Source of the DNA: Bacteroidota bacterium
GTDB lineage: Bacteria; Bacteroidota; Bacteroidia; CAIKAF01
Direction of reading: 5' to 3'
Assembly: GCA_016866335.1 (NCBI GenBank)
Contig: VGMT01000002.1
Location: 62,001-126,000, forward strand
Length of the DNA: 64,000 nt
Shown here: positions 18,748-29,521 of the stretch, piece after piece
Layout: the number at the start of each line of letters is the position of its first letter
How positions within the stretch are numbered: position 1 is the stretch's first letter
Translations under genes and position numbers: made by a program
The notes under the pieces: generated by a model
Told to the model about the DNA's origin: nothing
The model's database searches: none
Seen by the model: only the letters and a program-made list of their open reading frames with translations

Positions 18748-20700
18748 GTGCAGGTTAAGCTTTCGGTTGTAATTGTAAACTACAATGTGCGCTACTTTTT
18801 AGAGCAATGCTTGAAATCTGTAGAGCAGGCTGGGCAATCTTTAAGGGAATTGTATGGCAGCGATGCGTTGGAGGTGTTTGTGGTGGACAACCACTCCGTT
18901 GACGACTCCATGTTGATGTGCAGGGAACTCTTTCCTTGGGTACTGCGAAAGGAGTTGACCGAGAATCTGGGCTTTTCAAAGGGCAACAACCTGGCCATAG
19001 AAGAGGCTAGGGGAGAGTATGTTCTGTTGTTGAACCCAGACACGGTAGTGGAACGGGAAACGTTTACCTCAACCATTGCCTTTATGGATGCCAATTCCGA
19101 TTGTGGCGGGTTAGGGGTGCGCATGGTAGATGGGGCGGGGCGGTTCTTGCCCGAAAGCAAACGGGGGCTTCCAACTCCCGAAGTTGCTTTTTATAAAATG
19201 GTAGGCTTAGCTAAACTTTTTCCTGCTTCCCGTCGATTTGGTAAATACCATTTGGGTTATTTATCTGCCCACGAGACCCATGAAGTTGATGTGCTTTCGG
19301 GTGCATTTATGCTCTTAAGAAAAAAGACCCTAGACCAGGTTGGTTTGCTTGACGAAACGTTCTTTATGTATGGTGAAGATATTGACCTGAGTTATCGGAT
19401 TCAGTTGGGGGGCTGGAAAAATTACTACTTCCCAGGCACTACCATTATTCATTACAAGGGCGAAAGCACAAAAAAGCGGTCTGTAAATTATGTGGTGGTA
19501 TTTTACAAGGCCATGGTGATTTTTGCGGAAAAACATTTTTCAGAGGGAAATGCTGGAGTTTTTCGCTTTTTGATCAACACAGCCATTGTATTTAGAGCGT
19601 TTTTGGCCCTATTAAGAAGGGGCGCCGATCGAGTTTGGTTGCCTATATTGGACATGATGGTATTCGCGGGTGGATTTATAGGTTTTACTCAAATTTGGGC
19701 AGGTTGGGTTCGGTACGCAGACGGAGGAAATTATCCGGATTTGGTGATAGAGGTAGTTGCGCCCGGCGTTTCTTTGGTATTTGGGGCTATGTTAGGTCTG
19801 AGTGGTGCGTATAAAAAACCATTTAGGTGGACTAGATGGCTGCATGGTGGCGGATACGGCATGCTTTTGGTTTTACTGCTTTATGGTTTGTTGCCAGAAG
19901 ATTTGCGGTTTGGAAGGGCTTTGGTGTTGTTGGGCGGGGGGCTGGCTTTCGGATTCCTAACCTTGCTGAGAGGTGTTTTGGGAGGGGTGTTTCCCAGTAG
20001 TCCCTTTGGCTTGGTGGGAAAAAAGATAAAACAGGTTTTGTTGTTTGGCTCTCAAGCCGAAGAACAAAGGATATTGCCTCTATTAACAGCTTCGGGCCAG
20101 AAGATTGCCTATGTTGGTCGATTGGATGCTTCAGGCGAAGCGACAAATTTGGGCCGTTTAGAAGATGCGGAGGAGTTGCTTGAAATTAAAAAAATTGACG
20201 AGGTTATTTTTTGCGCAGCCGATATGGAAGCCGCATACATCATCAGCAAAATGACCGCCTGGGAATCCAAGCAGTTGGAGTTTAAAATTGCTCCCCCCAA
20301 TTCGGCATTTATTATTGGAAGTCAAAGCATTAATAGTCCAGGGGAATGGTATTTGGAGCAAATCAGCACCTTAGCTAATGTTTCGGTGCGTCGAAGAAAA
20401 AGGGTCTTTGATATTGCAATTTGTTTGCTTTTGCCTGCAATGTGGTTGCTTATTCCTGGGCGGGGAGCCAAACGAAAATTGTTTGGATATTGGGGAAAGG
20501 TGCTTACTGGGAAAATGACCTGGGTTGGGTATGCCCCCTCGTATTCGGTAGATGGCCTGCCTACCTTGGCTCCAGCTGTTATTTGGCCCGGAATCCTTGG
20601 GGCTTATCCCACCGATGAATATGCAAAAGATTTGAATGTAATCTATGCGCGAAACCATTCATTGTCGTACGATTGGAAGGTGCTTATGGATTCATGGTGA
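18748..20700 (+). CDS. GT2 family glycosyltransferase with C-terminal degenerate sugar-transferase-like region
   Basis: N-terminal LSVVIVNYNVRYFLEQCL...LLNPDTVV...GEDIDLSYRI; C-terminal RRKRVFDIAICLLL...GKMTWVGYAP...PGILGAYP. Confidence 0.85.
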   Translation: MQVKLSVVIVNYNVRYFLEQCLKSVEQAGQSLRELYGSDALEVFVVDNHSVDDSMLMCRELFPWVLRKELTENLGFSKGNNLAIEEARGEYVLLLNPDTVVERETFTSTIAFMDANSDCGGLGVRMVDGAGRFLPESKRGLPTPEVAFYKMVGLAKLFPASRRFGKYHLGYLSAHETHEVDVLSGAFMLLRKKTLDQVGLLDETFFMYGEDIDLSYRIQLGGWKNYYFPGTTIIHYKGESTKKRSVNYVVVFYKAMVIFAEKHFSEGNAGVFRFLINTAIVFRAFLALLRRGADRVWLPILDMMVFAGGFIGFTQIWAGWVRYADGGNYPDLVIEVVAPGVSLVFGAMLGLSGAYKKPFRWTRWLHGGGYGMLLVLLLYGLLPEDLRFGRALVLLGGGLAFGFLTLLRGVLGGVFPSSPFGLVGKKIKQVLLFGSQAEEQRILPLLTASGQKIAYVGRLDASGEATNLGRLEDAEELLEIKKIDEVIFCAADMEAAYIISKMTAWESKQLEFKIAPPNSAFIIGSQSINSPGEWYLEQISTLANVSVRRRKRVFDIAICLLLPAMWLLIPGRGAKRKLFGYWGKVLTGKMTWVGYAPSYSVDGLPTLAPAVIWPGILGAYPTDEYAKDLNVIYARNHSLSYDWKVLMDSW

Positions 20701-20855
20701 CTCCAACAATGCCTACAAAATTCGATGTAAGATTCGCTGTGGTTGGTTTAATTCTATGGTTTTTTAGTGCCAAGGTGCAACTTAGGAATGAGAGTTGTTA
20801 AAACTTTTGCTATTGTCTTGGATTGCCGTACCTTTAATACAAAATACATGTTTCG

Positions 20856-23414
20856 ATGCGCCAGTTTAACCGCATTTTAATTGTTATTGGATTGCTTTGG
20901 TTTGGATTTTCAGTTCAGGCTCAGCAATCCTGCTATCAAAACCCTTCTTTAGAGGGGCCATCTCAGCCTCATGTCGTGCCGGCACCTTGGCAGGCCTGTT
21001 ATGGTTCGCCCGATACCCAGCCAGGGCAATGGGGATTTACCCAGCCCCCTTCAAACGGGACCAGTTATGTTAGTGCCTTGCACGACGGCTACAGTCCGAA
21101 CGGGTATGCTGAAGGAATGACTCAGTTGCTAACCCCTTGTTTGGTTGCTGGCCAAACTTACACCATTTCCGTTGATTTAGCGCATTCTCCCATTTACAAT
21201 ACGGCTTCACCGGGTGATTGCCCCAGTTCTTTGGCCATTTACGGTGGAAATTCAGCATGTGGAATTAATGAAACGCTGTATACTTCTGGGCCAATTACCC
21301 ATACCAACTGGCAAACCTACAGCATCACCTTTACTCCCAGTCAAAGCTTTTGCTACATAAGTTTCGCGCCGTATCATGTGCAGTATTGTTCAGGCTACAT
21401 CAACATAATGATTGATAATTTTTCTTGTGTAGAAAACGTGGCCATTCAAACGACCTCGACACCTGTTTCTTGCCCAGGCAACTGCGATGGAACCGTTAGT
21501 GCTACACCCAATTCTGGTGTGCCACCGTTCACGTATTTGTGGACACCCGGAAACTACATCACGCAGTCTGTATCAAATTTGTGCGCTGGAACATATCAAG
21601 TTGCCGTTACCGATGCAAATGGAAGTACAGCAACCTCATCGGTTGATGTGCTTAGCCCACAGCCCATCACTGCGAGTTTTCAAACCGTGAATCCCCTCTG
21701 CTCTGGTTTGCCCAGTGGAAGCGCCCAAGTTACAGGCAGCGGAGGAAATGGCATTTTTACCTACAGCTGGAGTCCTGGGGGCCTTTCGGGTCCTTACATT
21801 TCTGGACTAACAGCTGGAACCTATGTGGTTACGGTTACCGATACAAACGGCTGCACGGGCACAGACAGCATTGTAATAAATGCTCCAGCTCCTATAAATA
21901 TCGCCCCACCCCAGATAACCCCCATTTCTTGTTTTGGTAACACCAATGGTGGAATTAACTTTACTGTTTCTGGAGGAACTGGAAATCTTCAAACCACCTG
22001 GAACCCGAATCTAGGCAGCGGAACCCAGTTGCAAAATCTGGGTTCTGGGACCTATATTTTATCTGTTATTGACGACAATGGCTGCACAGCAGCCGATACT
22101 GTTGTACTTGTTGAGCCCGCTGTTTTGCAGCATACCATGGCTAGCACCCAGGTCCTTTGCCACAATGCGGCCGATGGAACTGCACAAGTTAGTCCACAAG
22201 GAGGGACAGCCCCCTACCAATATGTATGGTCAAGTGGACAAAATACAGGAAACATAAATGGTCTTGATACCGGAGTCTATGTTGTATTGATAACGGATGC
22301 CAATGGCTGTACCGACACGGGATTGGTTTTAATTAATCAGCCACCACCATTGTCCATTAGCCTTCAGTTTGCCGATTCTATTTGCCAAGGTACTACCATG
22401 GGCTTAAGTACCCAGATGTTGTCGCCAGGAGCTGGCGGAGCCGGATATTCTTGGCATACAGGCCAAACTACAGCCTCCATTCAGCCAATGGCCAATTCCT
22501 CGGGACCAACACCCATTTGGGTTATGGTAACCGATGCCAATGGGTGTACTTACCGGATTGATTCTACCATTCAGGTGGGCAGTGTTCCTCAGGTTCAGCT
22601 AACGGTACCGGATATTTGTGCTGGAGAAAACCAAGCTTTTGCCTACCAGATTGTAAATCCTCATGGCCAGGTTTTGCAGCATATGTTTGAACTCGACCGC
22701 AATGGAATGCCCTATGTTGGTCCGGTTGACACCCTAAATCCAGCGTTTGATTTAAGCCAGCCTGGTCAATATACCTACAGCCTACAGGTGGCCACCGATT
22801 TTGGTTGTCAAGCTTCGGTTCAGGGTTCTTTCGAGGTATTCCCGCTTCCGATAGCCTCGTTTAGCCCAGATCCCTTCTGTTTCTATGAGGTTACTTTAAT
22901 CAATACATCAACCGGAGGCACTGGCCCCTTGATTCCGACCTGGACGGTTCCGGGTTGGAATGGCGATACCATTATAGTGGGTCAAAATGAAGCCCTGCAT
23001 GTTTTTCCAAATATTCTTACGGCCCCCGTTACACTTTGGGTGACCGACGCCAACGGATGCCGCGACGATAGTACTCAAATCATTGATATAATCGGAGTTC
23101 CAGATCCACCTGCTATGCCCAATGTGTTGACCTTAAATCCAGAAATGAATGGAAACGATCGGCTGGATTTCATGGTTTTTGCGCCCTTCTTTAACCTATG
23201 CTATGATTACACCCTTCGTGTTTTCAACCGTTGGGGCGTTGAGGTGTTTTCCACCAGTAATACCACGAATCAACCTGATTTGACATGCCAATCTTGTTTT
23301 AAAAGCTTAAACCAAGCTGGTCAAGAGTTAAGCAATGGCACTTATTTTTGGGTTATTAATGGTTCCGAGGGCTTAGAAATGAATGGGCGTTTTTCTATTT
23401 TTAGAAGGGATTAA
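20856..23414 (+). CDS. SprB-repeat-containing, gliding-motility-associated C-terminal domain (T9SS type B) protein
   Basis: Tandem C.G..DG...V.P..G..PY.Y.WS.G......L..G.Y.V.VTD.NGC repeats; C-terminal YDYTLRVFNRWGVEVFST...LSNGTYFWVI. Confidence 0.85.
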   Translation: MRQFNRILIVIGLLWFGFSVQAQQSCYQNPSLEGPSQPHVVPAPWQACYGSPDTQPGQWGFTQPPSNGTSYVSALHDGYSPNGYAEGMTQLLTPCLVAGQTYTISVDLAHSPIYNTASPGDCPSSLAIYGGNSACGINETLYTSGPITHTNWQTYSITFTPSQSFCYISFAPYHVQYCSGYINIMIDNFSCVENVAIQTTSTPVSCPGNCDGTVSATPNSGVPPFTYLWTPGNYITQSVSNLCAGTYQVAVTDANGSTATSSVDVLSPQPITASFQTVNPLCSGLPSGSAQVTGSGGNGIFTYSWSPGGLSGPYISGLTAGTYVVTVTDTNGCTGTDSIVINAPAPINIAPPQITPISCFGNTNGGINFTVSGGTGNLQTTWNPNLGSGTQLQNLGSGTYILSVIDDNGCTAADTVVLVEPAVLQHTMASTQVLCHNAADGTAQVSPQGGTAPYQYVWSSGQNTGNINGLDTGVYVVLITDANGCTDTGLVLINQPPPLSISLQFADSICQGTTMGLSTQMLSPGAGGAGYSWHTGQTTASIQPMANSSGPTPIWVMVTDANGCTYRIDSTIQVGSVPQVQLTVPDICAGENQAFAYQIVNPHGQVLQHMFELDRNGMPYVGPVDTLNPAFDLSQPGQYTYSLQVATDFGCQASVQGSFEVFPLPIASFSPDPFCFYEVTLINTSTGGTGPLIPTWTVPGWNGDTIIVGQNEALHVFPNILTAPVTLWVTDANGCRDDSTQIIDIIGVPDPPAMPNVLTLNPEMNGNDRLDFMVFAPFFNLCYDYTLRVFNRWGVEVFSTSNTTNQPDLTCQSCFKSLNQAGQELSNGTYFWVINGSEGLEMNGRFSIFRRD

Positions 23415-23502
23415 TATTCCTAGGCCTCTTTATTTTAGCGTTGTTAGGCATTTGTGCAAGTCTGTATTTTTATAGTACAGGCAATCATTCTACCTTAGTG
23501 CA

Positions 23503-24564
23503 ATGTTAGAGGTTAAACCTAGAAAGGTACCCAATAGGATAGGAATAATTCGGTTAAGTTCTTTGGGCGACATTGTATTAATCAGCCCAATAATCAGGTG
23601 CTTGTACCAACAACTTGAACAACCCGAAATCCTATTGCTGACCCATAAAGATATGGTTCCCCTGTTCGAGCACAATCCTTATTTGCATAAGGTAATTGCA
23701 TACGACCCTGCTGCACCAGGGAAAAGCGCTGCTGATTTTTTAGGGAGTATGCTTGATTTGATTGTTGATCTTCAAAAAAACCTGCGCAGTTCTTTTTTGA
23801 AGTTGGGGTCGGGACTTCCGGTGCTAAGTTTTTCAAAACAGAATGTTCTGAAATGGGAAATGGTAAATTTAAAGAATGGGGGTCGGTGCCGACATGTTGT
23901 TTTGCGGATGCTTGATGGATTAAATGCCCTTGGGATATCAGACGATGGATTGGGGGTTGAATTGCACTTGCCCTTTGAGGAAATCTCAGAAGAATCTTGG
24001 CGAAAGCAGCATCAAGGAGAATACATTGCCATTGGCATTGGCTCTGCCCATGCGACAAAGGCTTTGTCTGTGGAATTTTTGTCCAAATTTTTGGCAATGC
24101 AATCCCTTCCTTGTGTCCTGTTAGGTGGGGCAAACGACCGTGAAAAAGGAGAAATATTGTGTGCTCAGTTTCCTGGTCGCGTTGTTTCGCTTTGTGGTCA
24201 AACAGACCTTTTGACCACCGCAAATTGGGTTCGGGATTCAAAGCATGTGGTCAGTGGTGATTCCTTAATTATGCACTTAGCCGCCTGTTTTTCGAAGTCG
24301 CTTGATGTGGTTTGGACCAACACAAAGCCCGAATTTGGTATGGAGCCTTTTTATGGGACCGCTCAGCCTTTTAAAGCCAGGTACCACCAAGTCAGCGGTT
24401 TGGGTTGCCGCCCCTGCACGAAAACGGGATTTTCCACATGCCCAAAGGGGCATTTTAATTGCATGAATCGAATTTCGGCATGGATTGTGCAACCTGAAAC
24501 CTTGTCTACCTTCAATGAACCCGTAACATTTAGTAAACTTGTACCATCAAAACCCAGCCTATGA
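23503..24564 (+). CDS. Glycosyltransferase family 9 (heptosyltransferase-like)
   Basis: IGIIRLSSLGDIVLISPIIR; VSGDSLIMHLAACFSK. Confidence 0.85.
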   Translation: MLEVKPRKVPNRIGIIRLSSLGDIVLISPIIRCLYQQLEQPEILLLTHKDMVPLFEHNPYLHKVIAYDPAAPGKSAADFLGSMLDLIVDLQKNLRSSFLKLGSGLPVLSFSKQNVLKWEMVNLKNGGRCRHVVLRMLDGLNALGISDDGLGVELHLPFEEISEESWRKQHQGEYIAIGIGSAHATKALSVEFLSKFLAMQSLPCVLLGGANDREKGEILCAQFPGRVVSLCGQTDLLTTANWVRDSKHVVSGDSLIMHLAACFSKSLDVVWTNTKPEFGMEPFYGTAQPFKARYHQVSGLGCRPCTKTGFSTCPKGHFNCMNRISAWIVQPETLSTFNEPVTFSKLVPSKPSL

Positions 24565-25085
24565 GAATCATGTATTTGTCTTTTTTGTTTTTGCTTAGTA
24601 CTCTGTTTACCAGCCTTTTGGTTGCTCAAAAGCAATATGCCTTGCCTACGGCAGATGTTCAAGATTTGAAAGGCCAAACCGTCTCTACCAGTACATTTAC
24701 AAACGGAGGGAAACCCATGGTTGTTAGTTTTTGGGCAACCTGGTGCAAACCCTGCATTGCAGAATTAAGTGCCATCCACGAAGAATATGAAACCTGGGCA
24801 GAAGAAACCGGCGTTAAATTGGTAGCAATTTCTATAGACGATCAGCGCAATGTGGCTAAAGTGGCCCCATTTGTAAATGGCCGCGGTTGGAACTATGAGG
24901 TTTATTGTGATCCAAACGGCAATTTTAAAAGAGCTATGTCGGTGAATACCGTTCCTCATACTTTTTTGGTTGATGGTCAAGGCAACATTGTTTGGCAACA
25001 CAATGCCTACAATCCAGGAGATGAAGCCCACCTTTTTGAGTTGATAGAAAAGTTGTCAAAAGGTAAATCGTTGGAATCCAAATGA
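24561..25085 (+). CDS. TlpA-like thiol-disulfide oxidoreductase
   Basis: Signal peptide; VVSFWATWCKPCIAEL; VNTVPHTFLVDGQGNIVW. Confidence 0.9.
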   Translation: MRIMYLSFLFLLSTLFTSLLVAQKQYALPTADVQDLKGQTVSTSTFTNGGKPMVVSFWATWCKPCIAELSAIHEEYETWAEETGVKLVAISIDDQRNVAKVAPFVNGRGWNYEVYCDPNGNFKRAMSVNTVPHTFLVDGQGNIVWQHNAYNPGDEAHLFELIEKLSKGKSLESK

Positions 25086-26767
25086 GTTCATTCAGGAAAA
25101 ATGCACTATTAAGCTTAGGATTGCTTGGCTTTGCTTCTTTTTTGTGCGCTCAAACCAGTCCCGATTATGGTGAAATACACGGGAATGTTGGCATTGATGC
25201 TCAATATTATTTGGACGACCCCGCCATAAACACTCAGCCTGTTCCCGACATATTTCGGGCAAATTCTTTTTTAAACCTGGTGTACACCCGAGGAAATTTT
25301 AGGGCGGGTTTACGGTATGAAGCTTATATGCCTAAGCCTCTACTTGGTTTCCCTGTAGCATTTGAAGGTCATGGAATACCCTTTCGGTATGCTGGATATA
25401 CCTTGGGGCGTTTGGACATCACTGCTGGGAATTTCTATGAACAATTTGGCAATGGGTTGATTTTGCGTTCCTATGAGGAGCGGGCTTTGGGTTTTGACAA
25501 TGCCCTAGACGGAGTTCGCCTTAAATACCAGCCTGTTGATGGCCTTCGTTTGATTGGTTTTATAGCCCGTCAACGGTTTTATTGGCAATTTAGCCCTGGC
25601 AACATTAAAGGGTTTGACGCGGAATTAACCCTTAGGGAATTCTTGCCGAAAGTAGATTGGAAAAAATGGAATTTAATTGTGGGCGGCAGTTTTGTAAGTC
25701 GATACCAATCTGGTCAAGAAATTCCAAACCCTGACAATCCCGCCAACCTTCTTGAAATACCTCTAAACGTTGGTGGTTTTTCAGGTAGGATGAACCTGGG
25801 TTATGGGGGCTTTCAGTTAAACGCTGAATATGCCTACAAAATCAACGATCCAAATGCGCTGAATAAGTTTATTTATAAGCCTGGAACAGCAGCGTATGTG
25901 AGTGCGGCCTATTCCACCAAAGGCTTAGGTATAAGCTTGCAGGCAAAACGCGTTGAGAATTTTGACTTTCGCAGCGACCGTAATGCCCAAGGAAACGATT
26001 TGTTGCTGAACTTTATTCCCATGCTAAACAAGCAGCATACCTACGCCTTGCCTGCCAGCATTTATCCCTATGCCGTTCAAGCCAACAGCGAATTGGGGTG
26101 GCAGGCCGATGTGAATTTTACCACCCCCAAATGGTTGAATAAGAAATACGCCACAACCGTTAATTTAAACTTCAGCATGGTGTCGGCTTTAGATACTACT
26201 CCAACGGGAGACCGCTATGGGTACACCAGTTCGGCATTTGATTTTGGGAAAAGGTATTACATGGACGCCAACATTGAAGTGCAACAACCCTTAGGCAAGA
26301 AAACCAAATTGTCGCTGATGTACATGTACCTATGGCAAAATCAACGCCTGGTTCAAGGTCAAGGAACCACCGAAGACAATTTAATTGCGGCTCATATAGC
26401 GGTGGTAGATGCTACATGGAAGGTGGCAAAAAAACACACGCTTCGCTTTGAAGTGCAACACCTGGCAACCCCAGCCCTTCAAAATCCTTTAAATTCACTG
26501 GTAAATGGCAGTTGGGCAATGGGATTGGTGGAATACAATTTTAATCCTTTGTTTTTTGCCAGCGTCATGAATCAATGGAGTTATGGCAATCCCGACGAGA
26601 AAAAACAAATCCACTATCCAACGGCCATGGTTGGCGTAACCCTAAAAACAACTAGGATTGCGATTGGATATGGTAGGCAACGGGAGGGCATTATTTGCAT
26701 TGGGGGTGTATGCCGTCAGGTTCCAGCCAGCAATGGGTTGACTTTTTCTTTGATGAGCAGTTTTTAA
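25082..26767 (+). CDS. DUF6029-like putative outer-membrane protein
   Basis: Signal peptide; beta-barrel-like sequence; between TlpA-like and Omp28-like genes. Confidence 0.65.
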   Translation: MSSFRKNALLSLGLLGFASFLCAQTSPDYGEIHGNVGIDAQYYLDDPAINTQPVPDIFRANSFLNLVYTRGNFRAGLRYEAYMPKPLLGFPVAFEGHGIPFRYAGYTLGRLDITAGNFYEQFGNGLILRSYEERALGFDNALDGVRLKYQPVDGLRLIGFIARQRFYWQFSPGNIKGFDAELTLREFLPKVDWKKWNLIVGGSFVSRYQSGQEIPNPDNPANLLEIPLNVGGFSGRMNLGYGGFQLNAEYAYKINDPNALNKFIYKPGTAAYVSAAYSTKGLGISLQAKRVENFDFRSDRNAQGNDLLLNFIPMLNKQHTYALPASIYPYAVQANSELGWQADVNFTTPKWLNKKYATTVNLNFSMVSALDTTPTGDRYGYTSSAFDFGKRYYMDANIEVQQPLGKKTKLSLMYMYLWQNQRLVQGQGTTEDNLIAAHIAVVDATWKVAKKHTLRFEVQHLATPALQNPLNSLVNGSWAMGLVEYNFNPLFFASVMNQWSYGNPDEKKQIHYPTAMVGVTLKTTRIAIGYGRQREGIICIGGVCRQVPASNGLTFSLMSSF

Positions 26768-26786
26768 TTAAAAAAAAATAAACCGT

Positions 26787-27659
26787 ATGAAATATGCTGC
26801 ATTTTTGGTCTTGGGGGGCTTATTTTTAATTCTGCCTAGTTGCGATATCATTGAAGACCCAGATGGCCCGCCGGCTCCTAACGTTCCCTTCTGCACCGAT
26901 ACCCCCTCATTTCAGCCGCGTGTAAATCCTGAAATAAAATTGCTGTTAGAGGATTACACAGGCCACCGCTGCGGAAATTGTCCCTTAGCCGCCTCAAAAT
27001 TGCATGAATTGCAGGTAGCGCACCCAGGACAGGTGGTGGGATTGGCAGTGCATGCCCAAGCTGCGGGTTATTTTACTGCTCCGAAAACAGGCACAGCGTT
27101 TACCCATGATTTCAGGAACGAGGTTAGCAATACGCTCGATGCCTTTTTTCAGGTTGCAGCCACGGGTTTGCCCAAAGGAGTTGTAAATCGCAAGCGCGTG
27201 AACGGGGCTTACGATCTACCCATTTCAACTTGGGGGCAAATTGTTCAACAAGAATTGAATGCCAGCCAAATGGCGGATTTGCAAGTTAAAACCCTGTGGG
27301 ACAGCAGCACATCGTCCCTTTGTGCGTTTGTTTTTATCGAACACCTTTCAGGCACCCTGCCCGATAGCCTTATGCTTAGTGTTTATTTGGCCGAAAACAG
27401 TTTTGTAAATTGGCAAGCTGATTATTCGGTACCCGGAGAGGAAATAGAGTTTTACGAACACAACCATGTATTGCGCGCAAGCTTAGGTCCAATATGGGGT
27501 AAGGCAGTTCAATTAAATGGTACTTCGGCTGTTCTTTCTTTTAGCAAAAGCTTTTCTGGTGCCACTTGGGTAATGAGCAACTGTTCGGTGGTGGCTGTTT
27601 TGCAAAATGGCCTTAGTCGAGAGGTCATTCAGGCCGAAGAGGTGGCAGCCATACCATAA
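26787..27659 (+). CDS. Omp28-related outer membrane lipoprotein
   Basis: Lipobox-like LPSCD; LLEDYTGHRCGNCPLAASKLHEL. Confidence 0.8.
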   Translation: MKYAAFLVLGGLFLILPSCDIIEDPDGPPAPNVPFCTDTPSFQPRVNPEIKLLLEDYTGHRCGNCPLAASKLHELQVAHPGQVVGLAVHAQAAGYFTAPKTGTAFTHDFRNEVSNTLDAFFQVAATGLPKGVVNRKRVNGAYDLPISTWGQIVQQELNASQMADLQVKTLWDSSTSSLCAFVFIEHLSGTLPDSLMLSVYLAENSFVNWQADYSVPGEEIEFYEHNHVLRASLGPIWGKAVQLNGTSAVLSFSKSFSGATWVMSNCSVVAVLQNGLSREVIQAEEVAAIP

Positions 27660-27716
27660 ACAGAATGCTGGCATTTTGATGGATACCCTATTTAAATACA
27701 ATGCAACATTAAGAAC

Positions 27717-29483
27717 ATGAATATTGGATTTTGGGATTGGGTTATCATTGCAGGTTATTTTGTTTTCACTCTGGTGGTTGGCCTATGGGCATCGCGAGGA
27801 GCCGGGAAGAGCGCTCAATCCTATTTTTTGGCTGGAGGAAATATGCCTTGGTGGCTTTTGGGGGTCAGCATGGTGGCCACCACATTTTCGACCGACACAC
27901 CAAATTTGGTAGCGGGATTGGTTCGTGAAAAGGGCGTAGCAGGAAATTGGGTGTGGTGGTCCTTCTTACTCACAGGAATGTTAACGGTCTTTTTGTATGC
28001 CCGACTATGGAAGCGCTCGGAGGTAATGACCGATATTTCATTTTACGAATTAAGGTATGGGGGGGCTGCAGCTGCATTTCTGCGAGCATTTCGAGCTGTT
28101 TATTTGGGTCTTGTTTTTAATGTACTGGTAATGGGTGCCGTTTCGCTTGCGGCGGTTAAACTAGGCTCAATTTTGTTGGGTTGGCCAGGGTGGTTAACCC
28201 TACTTACAGCTGGAGGTATAACCTTGATTTATTCTGGTTTGGGAGGATTAAAGGCGGTTATTTGGACCGATTTTGTGCAGTTTGTTCTTGCCATGGTTGG
28301 TTCGATTTCGGCCTGCATTTACCTTATGAACCTAGATTCGGTTGGGGGAATGCAGACTTTGCTTAACAATCCCTTGGTATCATCGAAAATGGATTTTTTT
28401 CCCGATTTCAATGAACCAGGCAGTTGGATTCCTTTGTTGTTCGTACCCTTGGCCGTTCAATGGTGGAGCAGTTATTATCCGGGTGCCGAACCTGGTGGCG
28501 GAGGCTACATTGTACAAAGAATGCTAAGTGCAAAAAACGAAAAACATGCATTGGGTGCGACGCTTTTATTCAATGTTGCTCATTATGCCCTGCGCCCTTG
28601 GCCATGGATTTTGGTTGCTTTTGCTTCTTTGGTAGTTTTCCCGGACCTAGGTTCTCTTCAAAGAGCATTTCCAAATCTGCCCACGCATCAAATTCAACAT
28701 GATATGGCCTATCCTGCCATGCTTAGCCTTTTGCCTTCGGGATTGCTGGGATTGGTAGCGGCATCTTTGCTGGCAGCATACATGAGTACCATGTCAACCC
28801 AATTGAATTTGGGTGCAAGTTATTTGGTGAATGATGTTTGGGTTCGTTTTATCAAACCGAATTCCAGTGAAAAACAGCAATTATCTGTTGGCCGTTGGGT
28901 TACTTTTTTGTCTTTGGTTTTAGGTTCCATGCTGGGCCTGGTACTGCAGGATGCTAGCCAGGCTTTTGATTTATTGCTTCTGCTGGGTTCAGGAACGGGG
29001 GGGCTCTTTCTTTTGCGCTGGTTTTGGTGGCGCATTAGTGCTAAAACGGAGTTGATTGCCATGGCGGCCTCTTTGGTTGTGGCCATATACTTTACTTTTA
29101 TTCACGATTCCATTTGCCCTTGGCTTTTAGAATCCCATCAAAAACTAATTTTCGGCACCTTAATTACTACCCTTATTTGGTTAGGTAGTTGCTTTGTTCT
29201 GGCTCCCGAAGACGAAATGGTTCTAAATAACTTTGTGCAAAAAGTAAAACCCGGTGGGCCTGGTTGGAAAACGGAGTGGATGGGTGCCGAACCGCAGGGT
29301 AATCCTTTTCTGTTTCAATTTTTGGCGGCCCTTTTTGCCATTTTATCGGTATATGGAATGCTCCTTTCTACAGGAACTATGTTGTATGGACATAGGTTGG
29401 AAGCCATTCTACTGGCTGCTTTTGCTATTGTTTCGGGCGGGCTCTGTTTTCGAATGGCTAAAAGGGGTAAATTATGGCAATAG
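27717..29483 (+). CDS. Sodium:solute symporter family protein
   Basis: Multi-TM; FVFTLVVGLWASRGAGKSAQSYFLAGGNMPWWLLGVSMVATTFSTDTP. Confidence 0.9.
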   Translation: MNIGFWDWVIIAGYFVFTLVVGLWASRGAGKSAQSYFLAGGNMPWWLLGVSMVATTFSTDTPNLVAGLVREKGVAGNWVWWSFLLTGMLTVFLYARLWKRSEVMTDISFYELRYGGAAAAFLRAFRAVYLGLVFNVLVMGAVSLAAVKLGSILLGWPGWLTLLTAGGITLIYSGLGGLKAVIWTDFVQFVLAMVGSISACIYLMNLDSVGGMQTLLNNPLVSSKMDFFPDFNEPGSWIPLLFVPLAVQWWSSYYPGAEPGGGGYIVQRMLSAKNEKHALGATLLFNVAHYALRPWPWILVAFASLVVFPDLGSLQRAFPNLPTHQIQHDMAYPAMLSLLPSGLLGLVAASLLAAYMSTMSTQLNLGASYLVNDVWVRFIKPNSSEKQQLSVGRWVTFLSLVLGSMLGLVLQDASQAFDLLLLLGSGTGGLFLLRWFWWRISAKTELIAMAASLVVAIYFTFIHDSICPWLLESHQKLIFGTLITTLIWLGSCFVLAPEDEMVLNNFVQKVKPGGPGWKTEWMGAEPQGNPFLFQFLAALFAILSVYGMLLSTGTMLYGHRLEAILLAAFAIVSGGLCFRMAKRGKLWQ

Positions 29484-29521
29484 GCAAGGCAATTTGCCTA
29501 CCTTTGCACTGATTTCAACGT

